Positions 17,762-25,452 of a stretch of 64,000 nucleotides of DNA are shown here, one piece after another (position 1 is the first letter of the stretch; the number at the start of each line of letters is the position of its first letter). The notes beneath the pieces are model-generated. The model ran no database searches. It was not told the origin of the DNA and saw only the letters and a list, made by a program, of their open reading frames with translations. A program made the translations under genes and the position numbers. The DNA is from Clostridium_AD estertheticum_D (GTDB lineage Bacteria > Bacillota > Clostridia > Clostridiales > Clostridiaceae), in assembly GCF_018861295.1 (NCBI RefSeq), contig NZ_JAHLDM010000004.1:62001-126000 (forward strand), given 5' to 3'.

Positions 17762-18386
17762 TGAAACCTAAAATATATTATGTAATGGATACAATGTGTG
17801 GTTGGTGCTATTCCTTCAGCGATGTTGTTACAAAAATCTATGAAGAATTTAAAGATCAAGTAGATTTTACAATTGTTCCTGCAGGAATGTGGTTAAATGA
17901 AGATGTAAAAAAATGACACCTGGATTTAGTGATTTTATTAGAGAAAATAATGTTAGAATAACTCAACTTTCAGGGAAAGAATTTGGAGAAGATTACTATC
18001 TTATGCTTAAAGATAGTAATACAGTTTTAGATAGTCTTCCAGGTTCTAAGGCTATTAATGTTATTAATAACCTTGATACTCAAGCTAGCTTTAGCTATCT
18101 GAAAACGCTACAGAAAGAATTTTTTATTAATGGTAAAAATATGAATGATGTAGAGGTTTATTCTAAAATAGCTGAAGATTTCGGAATAGATAGTGATAGC
18201 TTCAAAAAAGAATTTTCTTCAAAGAAATTAATTGATCAGACTTTTAAGCAATTTAACTTTGCAAGTGAGTTAGATGTAAGCTCATATCCAAGTTTAATTT
18301 TGGTTAATAATGAAAAATCATCCTTAGTATCCGCTGGTTATTTACCTTTTGAGGAAGTTAAAATCCGTATTAAAAAAAGTATTTGA
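17761..18386 (+). pseudogene. DsbA/FrnE-like thioredoxin-fold protein, frameshifted
   Basis: ATG 17761 starts a protein with the redox motif MCGWC at residues 11-15 and a DsbA-like beginning (YYVMDTMCGWCYSFS). After 49 residues it hits TGA at 17915. The next frame carries on at once with MTPGFSDFIRENN and the rest of the fold, including the cis-Pro region SYPSLILV near the end. The break is in an A7 run (17906-17912); one more A would restore a single protein of about 208 residues. It lacks a signal peptide, as do cytoplasmic FrnE-type members. Recent inactivation or a homopolymer error are equally possible. Confidence 0.82.
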
Positions 18387-18406
18387 TCATTGACCTAATA
18401 ATTAAA

Positions 18407-18450
18407 CTCAAATTCTATGGTTATTTTAAAAAAATGGCATAGAATTTGAG
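18407..18450 (+). terminator. Hairpin after the DsbA-like gene
   Basis: CTCAAATTCTATG (18407-18419) pairs perfectly with CATAGAATTTGAG (18438-18450), a 13-bp stem 20 bp after the stop. No clear T-run follows, so it is a weak or bidirectional terminator. Confidence 0.5.
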
Positions 18451-18501
18451 ATCATAAGTAATCAGGGATTAATATACACATTAGTATAAAGGGGATAAAA
18501 T

Positions 18502-18531
18502 TTTATGTTTGACGTGCATGTCCAACATAAA
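18502..18531 (-). terminator. Terminator of the glycosyltransferase gene
   Basis: TTTATGTTTGAC (18502-18513) pairs with GTCCAACATAAA (18520-18531) with one mismatch and a 6-base loop. It lies just beyond the minus-strand stop at 18550 and is followed on that strand by a T-rich tract. Confidence 0.55.
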
Positions 18532-18549
18532 AATCTATAAATTTAATCT

Positions 18550-19707
18550 CTAAACCTTAAAAATCTCATCAACAGCCTTTTTATATCCACCTGCCTCTCT
18601 CAGTGATTTTCCAATTTTTTCACTGTTTCTTCTAAAATTATTGTCTGAAAAAATCTTAACTACTGACTGCTTCAATATCTCAGTGGTAACTTTATCTTTT
18701 TCAATAATAATACCTGCACCAAGTTCTGCTACTCTCTTTGCTACAAAAGGTTGATCTGCAAATTGAGGAATAAGAATCAATGGGACATCATAATACAACC
18801 CTTCATTTGTACTGTTCATACCACCGTGGGTGATAAACACATCTGCTTGTTTTAAAACCTCAAGTTGAGATATATAATTCTTAACAACAAAATTTGACGG
18901 AATAGATTTAAATGTATTAACATCTATATTTTTACCCACAGACATAATAATCTCTACATCCATATCACCAAAAGCCTTAAAGCAACTTTCATAAAACTCA
19001 ATAGAATTATTAAATATTGTACCTAAAGCTATATAAATAACTTTTTTATCATTAGTTTCTAAAGAAAGGCTCATATTTTCCTTTCTATCTGCTATTGATG
19101 GTCCAATAAACTTATAACTTTCATCAAAGCTTTCACCACAAATTTGAAGATACTTAGATGTATATACAATATTAATAGTACCTGTGCCACCAACTGCAGT
19201 CGTTATACTAGGAAACGTTATATCATATTTTTCTTGTAAATTCTTAACAAAATTTATGTAAACTGAACTATTTAAAATAGGCTGTATTATAGGTCCTACT
19301 TGCCTAAATAAATCCGAAAAAATATTTGTATTTTCGTTAGTTGCAAAAGTAGTAATAGAACAAATTGTAGGTATTTTTAACACTCTCCCCAATTCATTAC
19401 CTATAATAAAGACTGCATCATAAATAATATAATCGAATTTTTCCTTTGTAGTAACTACAATTTCAAGTATTTCTTCAAACATTTTTTCTAACCTAGCAAG
19501 GGTCTCCATTGGTTGCTTACTATCTTCAAAATTTGCTGAATTCTTAAGACCTTTGAATCTAGCTCCTGTCTTTTCTATTTTCCCTCTAAATTCCTCACCT
19601 GAAATATATGTAACCTGCTCTCCTCTATTCATTAATTCTTTGACTAAACCTATAGTAGGGTTAACGTGCCCTGTACCGAACATACTTATAAATAACGCAT
19701 TTGACAT
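18550..19707 (-). CDS. GT1 (macrolide/MGT-type) glycosyltransferase
   Basis: 385 residues. The N-terminus LFISMFGTGHVNPTIGLVKEL is the acceptor-binding start of GT-B fold MGT enzymes. The C-terminal donor-site signature includes FITHGGMNSTNEGLYYDVPLI and PQFADQPFVAKRVAELG (about residues 285-330). Such enzymes transfer sugar from UDP- or dTDP-sugars to lipophilic acceptors: macrolides, sterols, phenolics or lipids. No biosynthetic cluster is nearby, so glycosylation of a xenobiotic or a lipid is the simpler guess, and it is only a guess. Single gene with its own terminator. Confidence 0.9.
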   Translation of the reverse strand: MSNALFISMFGTGHVNPTIGLVKELMNRGEQVTYISGEEFRGKIEKTGARFKGLKNSANFEDSKQPMETLARLEKMFEEILEIVVTTKEKFDYIIYDAVFIIGNELGRVLKIPTICSITTFATNENTNIFSDLFRQVGPIIQPILNSSVYINFVKNLQEKYDITFPSITTAVGGTGTINIVYTSKYLQICGESFDESYKFIGPSIADRKENMSLSLETNDKKVIYIALGTIFNNSIEFYESCFKAFGDMDVEIIMSVGKNIDVNTFKSIPSNFVVKNYISQLEVLKQADVFITHGGMNSTNEGLYYDVPLILIPQFADQPFVAKRVAELGAGIIIEKDKVTTEILKQSVVKIFSDNNFRRNSEKIGKSLREAGGYKKAVDEIFKV

Positions 19708-19840
19708 TTTTCATCCATCCCTTTTGTTTTATATTAGTATCTTAAATCTCTGATAATTAGTTTTTGTTATATTGTTTCACTATATATGAAATTTTTCAGT
19801 ACATCTAAACCTCAAATATTTTATTATCTTCTTTTGTTAC

Positions 19841-20111
19841 TTAGTTTTCAAATTTTCCGTAATACTTTTCAGCCTGCCGTCCTCCTGTAACAAAAGTCTT
19901 ATCACGGGTTGTTGTAAAATCAATTCGCTGTGATGAGTTATATTCAAGTCCAATTTCTTCTAATGACTGCATAAATCCACTCGCGAATTGCTCTGACTCA
20001 AAGCTTTGTAATAAATCAACTGTAATATATTCTCCTGCCGACAACATATTCAAAATGAGTCCTTTTGTACCACTACTGTATAAATGCATCGAATCAACGT
20101 ATTTTTCTCAT
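19841..20111 (-). pseudogene. Unrecognised small protein, probable frameshift near its start
   Basis: The readable frame (20089-19841) gives 82 residues beginning MHLYSSGTKGL and ending GGRQAEKYYGKFEN; I do not recognise the family. A better start with a ribosome binding site (GAGAGGAATAATT then ATG 20111) lies 22 bp upstream. Dropping one A of the A5 run there joins it in frame as MRKYVDSMHLYSS. So it is either a ~90-residue protein with an indel or a gene starting internally. Acidic and basic residues alternate and there is no signal or membrane segment. It lies between the glycosyltransferase and hydrolase genes on the same strand. Confidence 0.45.
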
Positions 20112-20194
20112 AATTATTCCTCTCTTTCAAAGTTATATGTAATATTTGTGCACGAAAGTCATATATCTCTTATCATAACCTTATATTAAATCCG

Positions 20195-21142
20195 TTACCT
20201 TGTGGATAAATTATCTATGGGATTGAATCTTTTCTTCAAGGCCTCTATTCTTCTCTCTACACTTTGATGCACAATTTCACTTTTCTCTGCAATATCGAAA
20301 CCATGAACTGTCCCTATTGTCTTATGCAGTTCAACATGAATACCATTTTTCTGCAAGGCTTCAGCAAAGTTTATTCCTTCGTCCCGTAAACAGTCGAACT
20401 CTGAAACTTCAATATAGGAATCGGGCAAATTTTCTAAAGAAGTTGCCTCCATAGGAGATGCATATTCTCTATTGATATGTACTTCATCCTTTAGGTAAAG
20501 TTTCCACATTTTTTCATTAAGTTTGGAATTCCACATAGGAGTGTCTATATAATTTTTAATAGATTCAGTAATCTGTCTTGCATCTGTTACCGGATAAATG
20601 AGCATTTGAAAACAAATACTAGGAGCTTTTCTATCCCGAGCCATTAGATTCACAGCAGCAGCAAGCCCACCACCTGCGCTATCTCCGCCAATAGCTATTC
20701 TGTTTTTATCAATGCCAAGTACTTCTACATTTTTACAAACCCATTCAAATGCAGCATAGCAATCCTCAACCCCAAAAGGGAAAGCATATTTAGGTGCCAA
20801 TCTGTAATCAACGAAAATCACTTTACAAGGTGTCTTTAAGGCATACTCACAAACTAATTTCTTATGATATGGTGCTGCTTTTAGGGCAAAAGCTCCTCCG
20901 TGTAAATAGATAAGACAAGGAGCATTCTTTTCAATTTCCTTTGGTTCATAAATTGTTAGCTCAATTGTTCCATTTTGATATCCTTTAATCTTCTTTTTTG
21001 TTGCACTCACACCCTCAGCAGGTTTTATTTTATTAACACTGCTATTTATAAGTGTATTTATAAGTGGCAGTAACAATGGATATAAAGGGAGTTTCGTATT
21101 TTCATATTTTTTAAAATCACTGTGGATGTTATATTTACTCAT
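20195..21142 (-). CDS. Alpha/beta hydrolase (hormone-sensitive-lipase family esterase)
   Basis: 315 residues from ATG 21142, preceded by AGGAGAACGTTT; an in-frame start 17 codons upstream lies inside the preceding small ORF and is rejected. Motifs: oxyanion hole YLHGGAFALKAAP, nucleophile elbow GGDSAGGG, acid region SEFDCLRDEG and catalytic His in GTVHGFDI. This is the standard HSL (family IV) esterase set for short-chain acyl esters. It is the intact relative of the truncated copy at 17262-17761, so the region once held two copies. It follows the small gene at 21153 by 10 bp, a two-gene operon. Confidence 0.92.
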   Translation of the reverse strand: MSKYNIHSDFKKYENTKLPLYPLLLPLINTLINSSVNKIKPAEGVSATKKKIKGYQNGTIELTIYEPKEIEKNAPCLIYLHGGAFALKAAPYHKKLVCEYALKTPCKVIFVDYRLAPKYAFPFGVEDCYAAFEWVCKNVEVLGIDKNRIAIGGDSAGGGLAAAVNLMARDRKAPSICFQMLIYPVTDARQITESIKNYIDTPMWNSKLNEKMWKLYLKDEVHINREYASPMEATSLENLPDSYIEVSEFDCLRDEGINFAEALQKNGIHVELHKTIGTVHGFDIAEKSEIVHQSVERRIEALKKRFNPIDNLSTR

Positions 21143-21152
21143 AAACGTTCTC

Positions 21153-21320
21153 CTATTCTTTGTCCTTTTCTTCGGAAACATTCTCCTCATCATTAGTAAA
21201 ATGTTTTGCTAGATTTCCATTACCGTTTACAAAAAAATCCTCAACTCTGTTCCATGCATTTACATTTGTATCCACTGTTTTTTCCCATACCTCTTCAACT
21301 TTTTTTATAACATCACTCAT
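21153..21320 (-). CDS. Small acidic protein upstream of the hydrolase
   Basis: A 55-residue ORF starting MSDVIKKVEEVWEKTVDTN and ending in an acidic/basic tail (EENVSEEKDKE). Its stop lies 10 bp before the hydrolase start, so the two are probably co-transcribed and coupled. It is predicted helical with regular heptad-like charge spacing, without membrane or signal segments. The sequence looks like a real coding region, but I know no family for it. The ribosome binding site is weak (AGAGAT). Confidence 0.5.
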   Translation of the reverse strand: MSDVIKKVEEVWEKTVDTNVNAWNRVEDFFVNGNGNLAKHFTNDEENVSEEKDKE

Positions 21321-21409
21321 AATAATTATCTCTTTTATCTAACATTTTTTTGTATTTATATTTATATAATAAGTTAGGCCTATTTCCAAGAAAAATAATA
21401 ATACAATTA

Positions 21410-22168
21410 TTAATAAGCAGTCCAGCCTCCATCGACAGCCAAAACTTGACCGTTAACAAATTTGGAATCGTCTGTTGCCAGGAACAGTGCAACTCCCGCT
21501 ATTTCCTCCGGTTCACCCAGTCGGCAAATTGTACTCATACCAGTTCTACATATTGCTGCACCCCGCTGATTAACATTTCCCATAGATGCATTGATATTGG
21601 TTTTTATTGGACCTGGAGCTATGGCATTACATCGGATGCCTTCTTTTGCATATTGAAATCCTGTATTCTTGGTAAAGCCTACTACTGCATGTTTGGAGGC
21701 AGTATATGCGGCACCAGCTGTACTTCCACGAAGTCCCCCTACTGAAGCTATATTGATAATTACCCCAGTACCTTTAGTCAAAAATATTGGCAACACTTTT
21801 CTGGTAGCTCTCATCACTGAAGTAGTATTAACTGCAAATATTCTATCCCATAGTTCATCTGTAACATCCGCCGCGCCTGCCATATTGTCCATTATACCTG
21901 CATTATTGACTAGGATGTCAACTGTGCCATAAATTTTAACGGTAGTATCAATTAGGTTTTGTATGTCTTCTTCTTTGGTTACATTGGTTAATACTGCCAA
22001 AGCAGATCCACCATTTGCCTCAATCTCAGCTACAGTTGCTTTTGCACCTTCTAAATCAATATCAGATACCACCACTTTTGCTCCTTCCTGAGCATATAGA
22101 ATGGCAATGGACCTTCCCATCCCCGAAGCAGCTCCTGTTACTATTGCAATTTTTTCTTTAAGTTTCAT
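21410..22168 (-). CDS. Short-chain dehydrogenase/reductase
   Basis: 252 residues, classical SDR. The cofactor motif TGAASGMG is at residues 11-18, VSDID follows beta-2 (Asp favouring NAD(H)), NNAG is near residue 88, the active-site Ser is in NIASVGG, and Tyr/Lys are in YTASK. The C-terminal FVNGQVLAVDGGW is typical of FabG-like and hydroxysteroid-dehydrogenase-like members. It oxidises or reduces a secondary alcohol or ketone; the substrate is unknown. The triple repeat at 22251-22284, shared with the next gene upstream, lies 83 bp before the start and links it to the two-component system. Confidence 0.93.
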   Translation of the reverse strand: MKLKEKIAIVTGAASGMGRSIAILYAQEGAKVVVSDIDLEGAKATVAEIEANGGSALAVLTNVTKEEDIQNLIDTTVKIYGTVDILVNNAGIMDNMAGAADVTDELWDRIFAVNTTSVMRATRKVLPIFLTKGTGVIINIASVGGLRGSTAGAAYTASKHAVVGFTKNTGFQYAKEGIRCNAIAPGPIKTNINASMGNVNQRGAAICRTGMSTICRLGEPEEIAGVALFLATDDSKFVNGQVLAVDGGWTAY

Positions 22169-22250
22169 AATATTTACCCCTCACTTTATCTATAATATTT
22201 TTAGGTTTTTGTTTATCTAATAAATATATAATAGGTTAAAAATGTTCTGC

Positions 22251-22284
22251 AACGTTAATATTTTGTTAAAGTTATGTTAAAATG
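22251..22284 (-). promoter_or_regulatory. Triple 11-bp direct repeat upstream of the SDR gene
   Basis: On the minus strand TTAAC recurs three times at exact 11-bp spacing (TTTTAACATAA, CTTTAACAAAA, TATTAACGTT). The 34-bp block differs from the block at 22918-22951 at only 2 positions. One-helical-turn direct repeats are the usual sites of OmpR-family response regulators, and such a regulator is encoded 2 kb away. Confidence 0.65.
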
Positions 22285-22335
22285 TAAATTCTTTATACGG
22301 ATGTACATATTTCACTAAAGTTATGACTTTAGCTT

Positions 22336-22851
22336 TTATAATAAATGACCTGCCTTTTTACATAAATCATAAATCGCATCATAATTATGCTCAATCATTA
22401 CATTTACTTTTGTACCTGTTTCCTTATATATTTTCTTATAAAAAAAATATGGAAGTACCCATCCAGCAAATGCAGGGATTGCCAAAATAACACACAGCAG
22501 AATCATTGATGTCAAATAAGCAAACACTGAACCAGCCATAAAAGCCGTTCCAATAATTCCTATTCCTAGTGATATTACCATTGCTTTACTTGTTTTCGTT
22601 CTTTCCAACTTTTCTATAGAGGTAAATGCTTCCTCACATTTTCGCTGTAAATCACATAACGCTGCACGATTCTTGATTTTACGGTCACGCTGCATTTTAA
22701 TTGAAACCGAATTTACTGCGCTACTTGTATTTATTATGTTCCATCCTAACTCCGTATAACAATCACTACAAAGTTGCACAAGATTCTGATCTACATTGAC
22801 ATCAATATACTCATTCATTATAAATTTATTACGTGTTTTGTTTTCTGCCAT
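22336..22851 (-). CDS. Uncharacterised membrane protein with two TM segments
   Basis: 171 residues. A hydrophilic N-terminal half (about residues 1-90) with Lys/Arg-rich helices is followed by two membrane helices (about residues 93-115 and 118-140) and a short C-terminal tail. I do not recognise a family. It has a good GGAGAAAA ribosome binding site and its own upstream copy of the triple TTAAC repeat, so it is probably controlled by the adjacent two-component system together with the SDR gene. Candidate roles are envelope stress or regulation of the sensor kinase, both inferred from context only. Confidence 0.7.
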   Translation of the reverse strand: MAENKTRNKFIMNEYIDVNVDQNLVQLCSDCYTELGWNIINTSSAVNSVSIKMQRDRKIKNRAALCDLQRKCEEAFTSIEKLERTKTSKAMVISLGIGIIGTAFMAGSVFAYLTSMILLCVILAIPAFAGWVLPYFFYKKIYKETGTKVNVMIEHNYDAIYDLCKKAGHLL

Positions 22852-22917
22852 TATTATTTTCTCCTTTCATTTTTCTGTTTCACTTCATATCTGTATATTA
22901 ACCCTCAAATATTCCCG

Positions 22918-22951
22918 AACGTTAATATATTGTTAAAGTTTTGTTAAAATG
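22918..22951 (-). promoter_or_regulatory. Triple 11-bp direct repeat upstream of the membrane protein
   Basis: Same architecture as at 22251-22284: TTAAC three times at 11-bp spacing, 67 bp before the start at 22851. The near identity of two 34-bp blocks in otherwise unrelated upstream regions argues for a shared regulator. Confidence 0.65.
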
Positions 22952-23004
22952 ATTATTTTCCCTTTTTTCAAGAAATTTTATAGTTATAACCATATAATAA
23001 GAAT

Positions 23005-23040
23005 GAAAAGCTCTCACATTTCAAAATGTGAGAGCTTTTC
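23005..23040 (-). terminator. Terminator of the two-component operon
   Basis: A perfect 16-bp stem, GAAAAGCTCTCACATT (23005-23020) with AATGTGAGAGCTTTTC (23025-23040) and a TCAA loop, lies 22 bp past the kinase stop. A/T-rich arms make it potentially bidirectional. Confidence 0.85.
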
Positions 23041-23061
23041 CTATTATGCAAATATCTATCT

Positions 23062-24126
23062 TTAATTTTCTTTAAGTATTACGGTAAAATCTGTTCCTTT
23101 ACCGCACTCGCTATCAACATTAATTTCCCCTTCTACTAAGTCTATAATACGTTTTGCTAAGGATAGCCCCAGTCCATTTCCAATTGACGAATGAGAAGTA
23201 TCCCCTTGGTAAAACCTATCAAACACATGCTCAACGGTTTTCTTACTCATTCCGCATCCAGTATCACTTATTGATACAATTATTTTGCCTTTTCCCTTTC
23301 TAAGTTTTATTCTTACTGTTCCTTTAGATTCTGTGAACTTAATTGAATTTGTCAATAAATTATTCCATACCATTTCCATTAAATTCTCATCTGTCGTAAT
23401 CATTACTTCATCTAATTCCACATCAAGCATAACATCCTTTTCTTCAAATTTTTCTTCTAATGCAAGAATGCTACATCGTAATTGCTCATCCAATGAATAT
23501 GTATTTTTCTTAATGATTTCCTGATTATCCAATTTATTTAATTTAAGAACTGTAGTTACTAATGTAGAAAGTTTTTTAGATGCTACCAATATGGTATCTG
23601 TGTATTCCATCCGTTTATCTATTGGCAATGATTCTTTTAGCATAACCGAGGCATAATTTTGTATTACTGCAAGCGGAGTCTTAATCTCATGAGATATATT
23701 TGTTATAAAATCTCCTTTCAAAGTTTCTATGCTTGCGAGTTCCTCTATCATTTTATTAAAATCATCTATCAATATCTCTACTTCATCTTTCTTATCATCT
23801 TTACGTTGTGAGTGTACCCTGACGGTAAAATCTCCCTCTGCAACCTTTCTTGCAACTTTTCTTATTTCATGTATTGGCTTTGTAAAACTACTACGAATTA
23901 AAATTTTTATCCCAACATAAACAACCACTCCTATAAATAATACATAGGAACTACCTATAAGAACCATAAACCATGGATCTGCATTTTGCTGCATCTGTGC
24001 ATTAAATATCAATACTGAACCAGAACAACACCACAAAACCACCGCAAAAACAATCAGATATTCTTTTACAAATGAACGTCTTGAATTAATCCTATTATCC
24101 TTTTGTTCTTCATATTGTACCTTCAT
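23062..24126 (-). CDS. Sensor histidine kinase
   Basis: 354 residues. Two membrane helices (about residues 22-42 and 53-77) are separated by only ~10 residues, so the sensor is intramembrane and has no large extracellular domain. HAMP (about 78-130), HisKA with the phospho-acceptor His146 in NISHEIKTPL, and HATPase with the N box, DTGCGMS and GNGLGLSLAK (G boxes) follow. The start overlaps the regulator stop by 4 bp (ATGA). Short-loop kinases of this type often sense cell-envelope stress or work with a transporter. The likely targets are the two neighbouring genes with triple repeats. Confidence 0.93.
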   Translation of the reverse strand: MKVQYEEQKDNRINSRRSFVKEYLIVFAVVLWCCSGSVLIFNAQMQQNADPWFMVLIGSSYVLFIGVVVYVGIKILIRSSFTKPIHEIRKVARKVAEGDFTVRVHSQRKDDKKDEVEILIDDFNKMIEELASIETLKGDFITNISHEIKTPLAVIQNYASVMLKESLPIDKRMEYTDTILVASKKLSTLVTTVLKLNKLDNQEIIKKNTYSLDEQLRCSILALEEKFEEKDVMLDVELDEVMITTDENLMEMVWNNLLTNSIKFTESKGTVRIKLRKGKGKIIVSISDTGCGMSKKTVEHVFDRFYQGDTSHSSIGNGLGLSLAKRIIDLVEGEINVDSECGKGTDFTVILKEN

Positions 24127-24797
24127 TCCTTAATCACTACCTTATACCCAAGGCCTCGAACTGTGACAATTTCAACATTACTGCAATCTGAAATTTTATC
24201 TCTAATTTTTGTTATGGACACATCAACTGTCCGAGGTGTGCTTTCACTATCAAATCCCCAAAACTCATCCATCAACTGATTTCTTGTAAAAGTTCTCTTG
24301 GGATAGGATAACAATTTAAAAAGAATATTAAATTCACGTACAGTAAGTGCTACTTCAATTCCGTTCACATATGCAGACGTCTCATCTTCATTTAAAAGTA
24401 AAGAACCAACTTCCAACTTTCTCTCATTTGCAATGCTTGCACGTCTTAAAAGTGCCGACACTCGCAAAATCAATTCATCCATCTCAATGGGTTTTACCAT
24501 ATAATCATCTATTCCAATATGATACCCTTTTTTCTTAGAAGTAATATCATCTCTTGCCGTCATAAATAAAATCGGAATCGTTTTGTTATGCCTGCGAATT
24601 TCCTCTGCAAACTCAAATCCATCCATTTCTGGCATCATAATATCTGAAATAATAATGCTAACTGTTTCATCCATCATCTTATCAAATGCCTCCATAGCAT
24701 TCTTACAACTGATGGCATGATAGCCATTGTCATTTAAATATAAACATACAATATAATTCAGTTTTTCATCATCCTCTAGAACTAAAATATTTATCAT
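24123..24797 (-). CDS. OmpR-family response regulator
   Basis: 224 residues from ATG 24797, which follows AGAGGTTTGTT; an upstream in-frame ATG at 24836 would add 13 residues before the conserved ILVLEDD start and is rejected. Receiver domain: acidic pair D9/D10, phosphorylation site D52 in SDIMMPEMDG, and Lys in MVKPIE. The C-terminal winged helix has FTRNQLMDEFWG and GYKVVIKE. OmpR-family dimers bind tandem half-sites about one helical turn apart, matching the repeats at 22251 and 22918. It is the first gene of the two-gene operon. Confidence 0.94.
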   Translation of the reverse strand: MINILVLEDDEKLNYIVCLYLNDNGYHAISCKNAMEAFDKMMDETVSIIISDIMMPEMDGFEFAEEIRRHNKTIPILFMTARDDITSKKKGYHIGIDDYMVKPIEMDELILRVSALLRRASIANERKLEVGSLLLNEDETSAYVNGIEVALTVREFNILFKLLSYPKRTFTRNQLMDEFWGFDSESTPRTVDVSITKIRDKISDCSNVEIVTVRGLGYKVVIKE

Positions 24798-24955
24798 AAC
24801 AAACCTCTTTTCTATTATTTCAGTCCAAATCGGCATTCTTTCTCTGCTTCTCGTTGTTTATGAATGTTGCTGCCGAACTACCTACCGGAATGTGTTTTTA
24901 TCTCTGTGTGTTTATTATAATACCATAATTGCATCCAAGCAATTATTATCAAAAA

Positions 24956-24991
24956 AATCTCCGTACTCTCTATTTTAAGAGCACGGAGATT
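24956..24991 (-). terminator. Terminator of the MerR gene
   Basis: AATCTCCGTACTCT and AGAGCACGGAGATT pair with one G-T-type mismatch around an 8-base loop. On the minus strand the stem is followed by seven T. It lies 25 bp after the MerR stop. Confidence 0.85.
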
Positions 24992-25015
24992 CTAATCCTG
25001 TTACAAATCTTTATT

Positions 25016-25393
25016 CTACTTATCCCAAGATAAAACGCCTGTTACTTCTGCCTTTTCATATCTGTCTATTTTATAATTCAGTCTATCTAACGTTTTTGCC
25101 ATATTCGCCATTTTTTCCATAAGTTTTCTGCGTTCTTCTACTAAAAGTTCTTTTCTGGCTGTTACTGTCAAATCTCCTTGCTGTGTAAGTAGGCAATATT
25201 CAATAAGGGCTTCTATTGGCACTCCAGCCAAACGCATGCATTTTGCGAGTTCAATCCATTTACAGGATTCTTCTGTATAATCCCTGATACCACTTTTCGT
25301 ACGGTTTACCTGTGGTATCAGTCCGATACGCTCATAATAACGCAATGTATCCTGAGAAAGGTCAAATCTTTTACTTACTTCGGTAATAGTCAT
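25016..25393 (-). CDS. MerR-family regulator (NmlR/AdhR-like), first of two
   Basis: 125 residues: MerR helix-turn-helix at the N-terminus (TITEVSKRFDLSQDTLRYYERIGLIPQV), then the long dimerisation helix (about residues 75-115). The C-terminal metal-binding cysteines of MerR/CueR are absent. One Cys lies in SCKWIELAKC, as in the aldehyde/nitrosative-stress members. It ends the operon led by promoter 27160-27190 and the Fe-S aldo/keto reductase. MerR proteins activate from operators inside 19-20 bp promoter spacers. The GGAGT/ACTCC-type dyads at 27171 and 34857 are its likely targets (inference). Confidence 0.92.
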   Translation of the reverse strand: MTITEVSKRFDLSQDTLRYYERIGLIPQVNRTKSGIRDYTEESCKWIELAKCMRLAGVPIEALIEYCLLTQQGDLTVTARKELLVEERRKLMEKMANMAKTLDRLNYKIDRYEKAEVTGVLSWDK

Positions 25394-25452
25394 CTTTGCT
25401 TTCCTCCAATCTCCTATTCTTAACTACTCAATTTTATGAATTGTATAATTGT

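Noticed and set aside
18550..19707. Macrolide-resistance glycosyltransferase
   Set aside because: GT1/MGT similarity does not define the acceptor, and no antibiotic gene context exists, so only the family is reported.
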